Below, in pieces: positions 1 through 7,517 of a stretch of DNA of 64,000 nucleotides. The DNA lies in contig JAFLBB010000012.1 of the NCBI GenBank assembly GCA_017304135.1, positions 1-64,000 on the forward strand. Direction: 5' to 3'. The notes beneath the pieces were generated by a model that searched no databases, was not told where the DNA came from, and saw only the letters and a list, made by a program, of their open reading frames with translations. Both the position numbers and the translations under genes were made by a program. The DNA comes from Acidobacteriota bacterium. Lineage in GTDB: Bacteria; Acidobacteriota; Terriglobia; Bryobacterales; Bryobacteraceae. Numbering within the stretch: position 1 is the stretch's first letter; each line of letters opens with the position of its first letter.

Positions 1-1070
1 TGTGGGCCTTGCGGACCACCAGGGCCGCCCGCCGTTGCCAGCGAGGGCGGGTCGCCCACCCATTCGCCTTCCGGCACGCCGGGGACGGTGGGCGACTTCT
101 TCAGGCCGTCATACCAGAAGACCTTCAGCGCGGGCATGTCCTGGTACGGGGCGAAGTCGAAGCGGATCACCGATTCCTTGGGGAACATGAACGGGCTGAC
201 GCCTTCCTTCTTGATGCACTCGACGCCGACAACCTTGCGCTTGGAGAGATGCAGCGCCATGTTCGGCGCGCCGAGGATGTGGCACGCCATGTCGCCCAGC
301 GCGCCGCAGCCGAAGTCATAAAAACCGCGCCAGTTGAAGGGCTGATAGAAGAAGCCGCCCCAGCGGTCGGGCTCGGTGCGTCCGCCGCCGGTGTAGGCGC
401 GCTTGTCGGCGTTGCCAAGCCAGAGGTCCCAATCGAGGGTGGAGGGGACGGGCTCTTCCTTGGGGATTTCCGTGAGGCCCTGCGCCCACAGCGGTCGGTC
501 ACTCCAGGCGTGGACTTCCGTGACGCTGCCGATGTCGCCGTTCCAGATGATTTCGGCGCACTGGCGGGTGCCTTCGTTCGAATAGCCCTGGTTGCCCATC
601 TGCGACGCAACGCCGTATTTGGCGGCGGCGGCGCGCAGCTGCCGCGCTTCCCAGATGGTGCGGACCAGCGGCTTCTGCACGTAGACGCTCTTGCCGCGCT
701 CCATTGACCACATGGCGGCCATGCCGTGCATATGGTCCGGGGTAGCGACGATGACGGCGTCGATGTTCTTGCCGTCCTTGTCCAGCATCTGGCGGAAGTC
801 TTTGTACCGGGCGGCCTTGGGGTAGCGCTCGTAGGTGGGGGCGGCGCGGCGGTCGTCGACGTCGCAGAGCGCGACGACATTTTCCGTGGGCGCGGCGGCG
901 CCGAGGTTGGATGCGCCCTGCCCTCCGGCGCCGATGGCGGCGAAGTTCAGTTTCTCATTCGGCGACTTGTAGCCGGCCATGCGCAGCGAAGCCGCGCTGC
1001 CAAAGCCCGCTGAGGGGACGGCGCCGGCAAGCAGACTGCCGTAGAAGAAATACCGCCTCGATAAACCCAT
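1..1070 (-). CDS. Gfo/Idh/MocA family oxidoreductase, Tat-exported, 3' end missing
   Basis: Reading leftward from the ATG at 1070 gives at least 356 codons before the window edge, so the C-terminus is missing. The N-terminus MGLSRRYFFYGSLLAG carries an SRRxFF twin-arginine motif followed by a hydrophobic stretch, which points to Tat export of a folded, cofactor-loaded protein. Next comes a Rossmann fold with GAGGQG, then CDVDDRR, a TPDHMHG segment and QKPLVRT in the place of the family's usual EKP motif. This is the pattern of secreted NAD(P)-dependent sugar oxidoreductases common in Acidobacteria and Planctomycetes. A strong ribosome site (AGGAGGTAAC) lies just upstream of the start. The substrate cannot be told from sequence; a sugar or cyclitol is usual for the family. 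Confidence 0.9.
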   Translation of the reverse strand, partial: MGLSRRYFFYGSLLAGAVPSAGFGSAASLRMAGYKSPNEKLNFAAIGAGGQGASNLGAAAPTENVVALCDVDDRRAAPTYERYPKAARYKDFRQMLDKDGKNIDAVIVATPDHMHGMAAMWSMERGKSVYVQKPLVRTIWEARQLRAAAAKYGVASQMGNQGYSNEGTRQCAEIIWNGDIGSVTEVHAWSDRPLWAQGLTEIPKEEPVPSTLDWDLWLGNADKRAYTGGGRTEPDRWGGFFYQPFNWRGFYDFGCGALGDMACHILGAPNMALHLSKRKVVGVECIKKEGVSPFMFPKESVIRFDFAPYQDMPALKVFWYDGLKKSPTVPGVPEGEWVGDPPSLATAGGPGGPQGP

Positions 1071-1197
1071 TCAGTTACCTCCTCGGATGTAGAGATCCGC
1101 GTGTCTGGTCCGCGGAGCACTTCACGCGAAGTAAAGCCGGAGCGAGGCGATCCGTGGCCACTGTCATGATAGCGGATGCGGCGGGGGAGGGAAACGG

Positions 1198-1785
1198 TTA
1201 CAACCCCCGGCGTTGGCGCATTTCGGCGCCGATGGCGGCGAGTTCGGCGGCGTTGAGAAGGGCGCGGCTGACGGCGGCGAGTTGCGAATCCTCGACGGCA
1301 ATGTGGCGGCGGTAGAGGGCGCAGAAGCGGGCGGTAAGGTCGCGGAGTTCAGCGCTCAGGGCGGGGGCGGGCGTGGGGGCGGAGGCGATCTGCTCGACGA
1401 GAAGGCGCAGCCTGGAGTCGAGGTGGTGGGCAAGTTGGTGGTCGGACTCAAGCGAAGCGACCATGGATTGCTGCTCAACCGTCAGCTTGCCGCGCAGGCG
1501 GGGGAAGAGGCTTTCCTCTTCGTCCTGGGTGTGGAGAACGCCGTTGGAATCGAGGAAGGCGAAGGCGTTGCGGATGGCTGCGAGGGCCTCGTCGCGTTGG
1601 GTGTCGAGCGCGGCGGCGGCGCGTTCGAGTGTCTCCAGCCGTTGTTCGATGCGGCGGTGGCAGGCGGCGAGGTGTTCGATCGGCTGATCGAGGGTGGCCG
1701 AAGCCGCCGTTTGCCCAGACGGAAGGATGGAGATCATACAACGAGGGTAGCGCCGGGGCCTGGCCTTGGCTATGACCGCGGTCAC
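1198..1785 (-). CDS. Hemerythrin HHE-domain protein
   Basis: Encodes up to 195 residues. The helical body carries the spaced His/Glu ligands expected of a hemerythrin-like di-iron domain: EHLAACHRRIE, HTQDEEESLFPRL, ESDHQLAHHLDSRL and YRRHIAVEDSQL. Such cytoplasmic proteins sense or store O2 or NO, or regulate iron; which applies here cannot be told. The longest reading starts with a GTG at 1785 that overlaps the upstream stop codon (GTGA), which suggests translational coupling. The ATG at 1737 (MISILPSG) is an alternative start giving 179 residues. It is the last gene of the leftward run that begins with the permease at 7450, but nothing in it ties it to amine catabolism. Confidence 0.85.
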   Translation of the reverse strand: MTAVIAKARPRRYPRCMISILPSGQTAASATLDQPIEHLAACHRRIEQRLETLERAAAALDTQRDEALAAIRNAFAFLDSNGVLHTQDEEESLFPRLRGKLTVEQQSMVASLESDHQLAHHLDSRLRLLVEQIASAPTPAPALSAELRDLTARFCALYRRHIAVEDSQLAAVSRALLNAAELAAIGAEMRQRRGL

Positions 1786-2474
1786 ACCGCGCCGTGGAGC
1801 CGGAACCAGGCGCGGGCCCAGGCGGCGAATTCGGCGGAGTGACGCGGCTGGTCCAGCGTGGCCAGCGCCTTGGCCGAAAGTTCAGGCCCGAGGCGCGGTG
1901 TGCGCTGTTCGATCAGAGCGCGGGAGTAGGGCGGCTGCCATTCGGGATGGCCCTGCACGCCGAGCATGGCGCGGCAGCGGTAAATGGCGACGGGGCAGTG
2001 GTCACTCGAGGCAAGCACGACGGCGCCGGGGGGAAGCACCTCGACCTGGTCCTGGCAGCTCATCAGCAGCGACACGGTTTCGAGCGGCGGCTCCATCCAG
2101 GGCTCCGGCGTGTGGACGCGGAAGTGGTGAATGCCCACGCCCCAGCCGCGCGGGCTTTTCGCCGTCCGGCCGCCGAGGGCGTGGGCCATCATCTGATGGC
2201 CGAAGCAGACGCCCAGCAACGGCACACCGGCGGCGTCGATGGAGCGGACCAGTTGCTTGAACTGCTGGATCCAGGGCACGTCGTCATACACCGAATAGTG
2301 CGAGCCGGTGACGACCCAGGCGTCGCATTCGCGCGGTTCGGGGAAGTCGCCGGCGGTGAGGTCGTAGACGCGCCAGTCGCCGGGAAGCAAGGCCGCGAAC
2401 ATGTCGTTGTAGTCGCCGGCGAGGTGGCGGTTGTGGTCATCCACGTGGTCGCACTGCAGGAGTCCGTAGGTCAT
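1782..2474 (-). CDS. Class I glutamine amidotransferase (candidate gamma-glutamyl amide hydrolase)
   Basis: 230 residues forming a single GATase-1 domain. The nucleophile elbow GVCFGHQ gives Cys90, and QGHPEW supplies His176 and Glu178, so the Cys-His-Glu triad is complete. No synthetase domain is attached, so it probably acts as a free-standing hydrolase, as PuuD does in putrescine catabolism. The sequence is closer to the GMP-synthase-like GATase group (COG0518) than to the PuuD/C26 motif. It starts 7 bases after the aldehyde dehydrogenase stop. From context I infer that it releases glutamate from a gamma-glutamyl amino acid in the last step of the pathway encoded by 1782-7450. The exact substrate is not proven by sequence. 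Confidence 0.85.
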   Translation of the reverse strand: MTYGLLQCDHVDDHNRHLAGDYNDMFAALLPGDWRVYDLTAGDFPEPRECDAWVVTGSHYSVYDDVPWIQQFKQLVRSIDAAGVPLLGVCFGHQMMAHALGGRTAKSPRGWGVGIHHFRVHTPEPWMEPPLETVSLLMSCQDQVEVLPPGAVVLASSDHCPVAIYRCRAMLGVQGHPEWQPPYSRALIEQRTPRLGPELSAKALATLDQPRHSAEFAAWARAWFRLHGAV

Positions 2475-2481
2475 GGTTGCG

Positions 2482-3876
2482 CTATGCGATGACGGTGCGG
2501 AGGTGGAACGACTTGGGGCGAGTGAGTTGCTCGAAACCGAGCACGCTCAGGGCGCAGCCGCGGCCGGAGTCCTTGACGCCGGTCCAGGCGAGGGCTGGGT
2601 CGAGGTAGTCGCAGCGGTTCATAAACCAGGTGCCGGTGTCGATCTGGTCGCCGATGCGGAGCGCCGCGTCGGGGTCGGAGGTCCAGATGGCGGCGGTGAG
2701 TCCGTAGCGGGAGTCGTTCATCAGGGCGATGGCTTCTTCGTCGCTGGCGACGGCCATGATGGGGGCGACGGGGCCGAAGGTCTCCTCGGTCATGACGCGC
2801 ATGGAGTGGTTGACTCCGGTGAGGATCTGCGGGGCGAGGTAAGGCGTGCCGGGCTTGTCGCCGGGGAAGGAGGCGGCATCGATGTGGGCGGTGGCGCCTT
2901 GGGCGACGGCTTCGGCAATCTGCGCGCGGACAAACTCGGCGGCCGAGCTGCGGACCATTGGTCCCAGCGTGGTGGCGCCTTCCAGCGGATTGCCCAGCAG
3001 GTAGGTGCGCGTAAGGGCGACGGCGCGCTCGACGAACTCATCGTAGACAGAGCCGTGGACGTAGATGCGCTCAACGCCGCAGCACGACTGGCCGGAGTTG
3101 AACATGGCGCCGTCGACCAGGTTTTCGATGGCGTGGGCGAGGTCGGCGTCGGCGCGGACGTAGGCGGGGTCCTTGCCGCCGAGTTCGAGGCCGGTGGCGA
3201 TGAAGCGGCGGCTGGCGGCGGCTTGTACGGCGCGGCCGCCTTCCACCGAACCGGTGAAGGCGACAAAGGCGATGCGCTCGTCGCCGATGACGCGTTCGAC
3301 GTCGGCGTGGGTGAGGTGGAGGATCTGGAACACGCCTTCGGGCAGCCCGGCCTCGTGGAGCCCGTGCAGGAACCGCTCGGCACACAGCGGTGTTTGCGCC
3401 GAGTGCTTCAGGATGACGCTATTGCCGGCAAGCAGCGCCGGGACAACAGAGTTGACGGCGCACAGATACGGATAGTTCCACGGAGCGACGGTGAAGACAA
3501 TGCCGACCGGTTCATGGCGAATGAAGCGTGTGAATCCCGTGGCCGGGGCAATGGCGACATCAGCGAGGGCTTGCGGCGCGGCGGCGATCATGAACCGGGC
3601 GCGTTCGGCAAAGCCGCGGCGGATTTCGTTGGCGGCATAGCGGATGGGCCGCCCCATCTGCCAGGCGATCTCTTCGCCCATCGCGTCGGCGTGCGATTCC
3701 ATCACCTCGACGAACTTCGTGAGAATGGCCTGGCGCTCGGCAAGCGGTGTGGCGCGCCAGTCGCGCTGCGCTTCGACGGCGCGGGCGAGGGTGGATTCGA
3801 TCAAGGCGGGCGAGGCGAGTTCGCGTTCCACGAGCGTGCGGCCGTCGACGGGGGAAATGGTTTTCTGCATGGGCAT
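2482..3876 (-). CDS. NAD(P)-dependent aldehyde dehydrogenase
   Basis: 464 residues, normal length for the ALDH superfamily. Visible are the cofactor-site APWNYP segment near residue 132, the FTGS turn near 207-210, the general base Glu231 in LELGGKDP and the catalytic Cys265 in FNSGQSC. It oxidises an aldehyde to a carboxylate in the cytoplasm. It lies between an SDR and an amidotransferase and close to a glutamine-synthetase-like ligase. The likely substrate is therefore a gamma-glutamylated amino aldehyde, the role of PuuC in the Puu pathway. It is 9 bases from the SDR stop, so co-transcription is likely. Confidence 0.93.
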   Translation of the reverse strand: MPMQKTISPVDGRTLVERELASPALIESTLARAVEAQRDWRATPLAERQAILTKFVEVMESHADAMGEEIAWQMGRPIRYAANEIRRGFAERARFMIAAAPQALADVAIAPATGFTRFIRHEPVGIVFTVAPWNYPYLCAVNSVVPALLAGNSVILKHSAQTPLCAERFLHGLHEAGLPEGVFQILHLTHADVERVIGDERIAFVAFTGSVEGGRAVQAAASRRFIATGLELGGKDPAYVRADADLAHAIENLVDGAMFNSGQSCCGVERIYVHGSVYDEFVERAVALTRTYLLGNPLEGATTLGPMVRSSAAEFVRAQIAEAVAQGATAHIDAASFPGDKPGTPYLAPQILTGVNHSMRVMTEETFGPVAPIMAVASDEEAIALMNDSRYGLTAAIWTSDPDAALRIGDQIDTGTWFMNRCDYLDPALAWTGVKDSGRGCALSVLGFEQLTRPKSFHLRTVIA

Positions 3877-3885
3877 GGCGCGCTC

Positions 3886-4659
3886 CTAGAGAGGCGTGGT
3901 GTAGGCAGCCGTGATGCCGCCATCGACGAGGAATTCTGACCCGGTGACGAAGGAGGATTCCGACGAGGCGAGATAGAGCGCGGCCTTGGCGATTTCCGCG
4001 GCTTCGCCGAAACGGCCCATGGGGATGTGCACCAGGCGGCGCTGCTTCTTCTCTTCGGTGTTGAGGTATTTCATGAGCAGCTCGGTACGCAGCGGTCCGG
4101 GGCAGAGGGCGTTGACGCGGATGTTCTGGCGGGCGTGGATGGCGGCCAGTTCGCGCGTCATGGAAAGGACGGCGCCTTTGCTGGCGGTGTAGGCAAGCTG
4201 CGGGGTGGCCGCGCCAAGGATGGCCACGAAGGAGGCGGTGTTGATGATGGAACCGCCGCCGGCGCGCTGCAGCGCGGGGATGCCGTATTTGCAGCCGAGG
4301 AAAACACCCTTCACGTTGATGGCGAAGGTGAGGTCCCACACGGCTTCGGTGGTGGACATGGCATCGTCGTCGTCGGCATGGGAGATGCCCGCGTTGTTAA
4401 AGAGGACGCTGAGCTTGCCGTAGGTCGTTTCGGCGGCGGCGACCATGGCTTCGCAGTCGGCCGCCTTGGATACATCGGCCTTGACGGCGATGGCCTTGCC
4501 ACCGGCCGCGGTGATGTCGGCGGCGACGGCTTCAGCGGCGGGAAAATTGACGTCGGCGGCGACAACGGCCGCGCCTTCGGCGGCAAACAGAAAAGCGGAC
4601 TCGCGGCCGATGCCGCTGCCCGCTCCGGTGATGAGGGCTACTTCGTTTTGGAGACGCAT
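3886..4659 (-). CDS. Short-chain dehydrogenase/reductase
   Basis: 257 residues, classical SDR. The cofactor glycine motif TGAGSGIG is at residues 11-18, NNAG at 88-91, catalytic Ser143, and the Tyr157-x3-Lys161 pair in YTASK. Asp36 after the second strand suggests NAD(H) preference. It probably oxidises an alcohol to an aldehyde or ketone, or the reverse. The position is telling: in a putrescine (Puu) operon a flavin amine oxidase (PuuB) would sit here, but this cluster has an alcohol-dehydrogenase-type enzyme, which suits a glutamylated amino alcohol. The ribosome site AAGGACCTC lies upstream of the ATG at 4659. Confidence 0.92.
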   Translation of the reverse strand: MRLQNEVALITGAGSGIGRESAFLFAAEGAAVVAADVNFPAAEAVAADITAAGGKAIAVKADVSKAADCEAMVAAAETTYGKLSVLFNNAGISHADDDDAMSTTEAVWDLTFAINVKGVFLGCKYGIPALQRAGGGSIINTASFVAILGAATPQLAYTASKGAVLSMTRELAAIHARQNIRVNALCPGPLRTELLMKYLNTEEKKQRRLVHIPMGRFGEAAEIAKAALYLASSESSFVTGSEFLVDGGITAAYTTPL

Positions 4660-4689
4660 GATGAGGTCCTTCGGAAAAATGGCTACAGC

Positions 4690-6063
4690 TCAAATTTTCT
4701 CAAAATAACGGCGGCGCTCCCAATCGGTGACGGCACGGTCGAAGGCGCGCTGCTCGCTGCGGTAGAAGTGGGCGTAGTGGGCGGCGACATCGGCCCCCAG
4801 GGTTTGCTTGACGAACTCGCTCGACTCGAATCGCTCGACAGCTTCGGCCAGGCAGTAGGGCACGCGAGGAAGCTGCCGCGCGGCATAGACGTCGCCTTCG
4901 AAGACGGGCGGCGGCTCGATCTTGTTGGCGATGCCGTCGAGGCCGGAAGCAAGCGCGGCGGCGAAGGTGAGGTAGGGGTTGATGTCGGCGCCGGGGATGC
5001 GGCATTCAATGCGCAGGGATTCGCCGTGGCCGACGACGCGGAAGCCGGCGGTGCGATTGTCGTGGCTCCAGGCAAGCCGCGTGGGGGCCCAGGAGAGGTC
5101 CTCATAACGCTTGTACGAGTTGATCGTTGGCGCGTAGAAGACCATGAACTCGGGGACGTGGGCGAGCCAGCCGCCGAGGAACCATCGGAACACGTCGGTG
5201 CCCTGCACGGGGCCGAACTTCTTGTTGCCGGCAAAGGCGTTCTTACCGCCCTTGCGCAGGCTGAGGTGAACGTGGCAGCCCGAGCCTGCCTGCCCCGCGG
5301 CCTGCTTGGCCATGAAGGTGACGCTGACGCCCGATTGCTCGGCGACCTCCTTCAGGCACTGCTTATACAGCACGTGGTCGTCAGCCATCGTAAGGATGGG
5401 GCCGTAGCGGACATTGATTTCGTGCTGGCCGAGTCCCCATTCGCCCTTGGAGTTTTCCACAACGATGCCGGAGGCCTTGAGGTGGCGGCGCACGGCGGCG
5501 GTGTAGAACTCCTCGCGCGTGCCTTGCAGAATGTTGTAGTCCTCGAGATACCAGCCGAGGGGTTCGAGGCCGTGGTAGTCCTTCTTGGCGGCGTCACGAT
5601 AGCTGTCGCGGAAGATGTAGTACTCCAGCTCCGAGGCGGCCATGGGCTGGTAGCCAAGCGCCGAGGCGCGGGCGAGTTGGCGCTTCAGGATCGAGCGCGG
5701 CGCGAGGTCGACGTGATCGACGTCGCAGTGGACAAAAGCGGTGCGCTCCTGCCAGCTCAGGCGGCGAAGAGTGGCCATGTCGGGGACGAGGTGGAAGTCC
5801 CCGTAGCCGAGTTCCCAATTAGCGAACTGGTAGCCGGGCACGGGTTCCATTTCGGCGTCGGTGGTGAGCAGGTAATTGCAGGCGTGGGTGCCTTCGCGGG
5901 CAACGTGATCCAGGAAGAATTCGGCGTCAAAGCGCTTGCCCATGAGGCGGCCGTAGTGATCGGTGAAGGCGGCGATGACGGTGTCGACTTCGCCTGATTT
6001 GGCGAGCCGTTTCAGATCAGCTGGTGTGAGAGGGACGGGTGCTTGTTTCATGGGCTTCCACAT
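4690..6063 (-). CDS. Glutamine-synthetase-like gamma-glutamylamine ligase
   Basis: 457 residues, the length of type I glutamine synthetases and of PuuA/GlnA-like ligases. The metal and ATP-site motifs are present: SELEYYIF near 146, EWGLGQHEINV near 210, GSGCHVHLS near 262, and NRTAGFRVVG plus RIECRIPGADINPYL toward the end. Two ATGs (6063 and 6051) are possible; both overlap the permease stop. Family members ligate glutamate to an amine with ATP instead of to ammonia. The neighbours (ethanolamine-type permease, SDR, ALDH, GATase) argue against a housekeeping glutamine synthetase. I infer gamma-glutamylation of an imported amine or amino alcohol, as PuuA does for putrescine and Streptomyces GlnA4 for ethanolamine. 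Confidence 0.88.
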   Translation of the reverse strand: MWKPMKQAPVPLTPADLKRLAKSGEVDTVIAAFTDHYGRLMGKRFDAEFFLDHVAREGTHACNYLLTTDAEMEPVPGYQFANWELGYGDFHLVPDMATLRRLSWQERTAFVHCDVDHVDLAPRSILKRQLARASALGYQPMAASELEYYIFRDSYRDAAKKDYHGLEPLGWYLEDYNILQGTREEFYTAAVRRHLKASGIVVENSKGEWGLGQHEINVRYGPILTMADDHVLYKQCLKEVAEQSGVSVTFMAKQAAGQAGSGCHVHLSLRKGGKNAFAGNKKFGPVQGTDVFRWFLGGWLAHVPEFMVFYAPTINSYKRYEDLSWAPTRLAWSHDNRTAGFRVVGHGESLRIECRIPGADINPYLTFAAALASGLDGIANKIEPPPVFEGDVYAARQLPRVPYCLAEAVERFESSEFVKQTLGADVAAHYAHFYRSEQRAFDRAVTDWERRRYFEKI

Positions 6064-7450
6064 GACGGCGGCGATACAGCCAATAGTACGCGAGCATGAC
6101 GGCGATGAAGACCGCTGCTCCGGTCACGCCAGGGCGGAACGAGGGCACGGCAAAGGTGGCGGCAAGGCAGATGAGGGCGAGCGTGATGCCGGCAAGCGCG
6201 CCGGGAATGCCGAGCGGCGAGCGGTAGGGGCGCGCGAGCAGTGGCGAATCGACCCGCAGTCGGATGAACGAGAGCAATACCAGGATGTAGGACAGCAGCG
6301 CCCCGAAGACGGCCATGTTGAGCAGCGCCGCGCCGACGCTGGCCGAGTAGCGCTGGGCAAGGAAGCAGAGTCCAAGGCCAAGCGCGCCGCCGAATAGCAG
6401 CGCGGTGTCGGGCGTCCGCCAGCGCCCGACGTGACCGAGGGCGGCCGGCAGGTAGCCGGAGCGGCTGAGGGAAAAGAGCAGGCGGCCGTAGGCGTAAATG
6501 ATGGAGTGGAAGCTGGCGATGAGGCCGGTGAGCGAGATGATCGACAGCGCCGCCGACGTCATGTTGGAGGGGAAGACGGCGCGGAATCCGGTTTCCAGCG
6601 GCGAGTTCGACGCGCCCACGCCTTGCGCGCCGGGGCCGACGCCGGAGTTCAGCACGAGCGTGCAGAGCGAGAGGCCGAGCAGCGTCGCCATACCCCACTT
6701 GAGGGCGCGCGGCATGTCGCGTGCCGCATCGTGGCTTTCCTCGGCCGACAGCGGCAGTTGTTCAATGGCGAGATAGAACCAGACCGCGTACGGCAGGGCC
6801 GAGAAGATGCCGAACCAGCCGTGCGGCAGAAAGGCGCTGCCGCCCGGGACCGTGGGGGCGATGTTGAGGGCGTGGCTCCAGGAGAAGGAGCCCGAGGCGA
6901 TCGCGCTCACATAAAAAAAGACGAGCACGGCGGCGGCCAGCGCCGTGATGGCCATCGAGACGCGAAAGGTGAGCGCCGCGCCTTTCACATTGATGAACAC
7001 GAACACGCAATAAAAAGCCACCCACCACACCCATTCGGCGGTGGAAGGGGCAAGGGCCTTCATGTATCCCGCGATTCCGGCGACGATCACGGCGGGCGTG
7101 GTGACGTATTCAATGGCATCGGTGAGGCCATTGAGGAAGGCTCGGTCTTTGCCAAAAGCGGAGCGTGTGAAGTTGTAAAAGCCGCCGGCGGAGGGCAGCG
7201 CTGCGGAGAGTTCGGCGATGGAGAAGACCAGGCAGACATACATGGCCGCGATCAGCAGCGTGGCCAGGAAGAGGCCGCCGAAACCGCCGGTGAGCAGGCC
7301 GGTTTGCCAGCCGAAAAAGTTGCCGGAGATGACTCCGCCCACGCCAAGCGCCCAGAGGTGGACCCATCCGGCGGTTTTTTGCAGGTTTTGGCTGGATTCC
7401 GGCAAAGGTTGAGCGGCCAGTGTAGCACGAGACCGTTGCGAAAATGACAT
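6017..7450 (-). CDS. APC-family amino acid/amine permease, ethanolamine-permease-like
   Basis: About 477 residues with 12 or so hydrophobic segments and an N-terminal WALGVGGVISGNFFGW, the APC consensus region. The run GVISGNFFGWQTGLLTGGFG followed by FSIAELSAALPSAGGFYNFTR and IEYVTTPAVIVAGIAGY closely resembles ethanolamine permeases (EAT group) as I remember them. It acts in the inner membrane as a proton-coupled importer. I start it at the ATG at 7450 (MSFSQRS); a TTG two codons upstream is less likely. It is the first gene of the leftward run to 1198 and overlaps the ligase start by 35-47 bases. Ethanolamine as substrate is inference from the similarity and the downstream enzymes. Confidence 0.87.
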   Translation of the reverse strand: MSFSQRSRATLAAQPLPESSQNLQKTAGWVHLWALGVGGVISGNFFGWQTGLLTGGFGGLFLATLLIAAMYVCLVFSIAELSAALPSAGGFYNFTRSAFGKDRAFLNGLTDAIEYVTTPAVIVAGIAGYMKALAPSTAEWVWWVAFYCVFVFINVKGAALTFRVSMAITALAAAVLVFFYVSAIASGSFSWSHALNIAPTVPGGSAFLPHGWFGIFSALPYAVWFYLAIEQLPLSAEESHDAARDMPRALKWGMATLLGLSLCTLVLNSGVGPGAQGVGASNSPLETGFRAVFPSNMTSAALSIISLTGLIASFHSIIYAYGRLLFSLSRSGYLPAALGHVGRWRTPDTALLFGGALGLGLCFLAQRYSASVGAALLNMAVFGALLSYILVLLSFIRLRVDSPLLARPYRSPLGIPGALAGITLALICLAATFAVPSFRPGVTGAAVFIAVMLAYYWLYRRRHVEAHETSTRPSHTS

Positions 7451-7517
7451 GTTCAAGTAACCGAAGTCGCGCTACAATCAACCGAATCTGGGAGTCCACT
7501 CAGGAGCTAAATTAAGA

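Noticed and set aside
2473-5997. Long plus-strand frames opposite the ALDH, SDR and ligase genes
   Set aside because: High GC at third positions keeps antisense frames open. The products are low-complexity and the opposite strand has complete enzymes.
1782-7450. Assignment of the cluster to plain putrescine (Puu) catabolism
   Set aside because: No flavin amine oxidase (PuuB) is present and the permease looks ethanolamine-type; an SDR does not normally oxidise the primary amine of gamma-glutamylputrescine. Kept as the main alternative.
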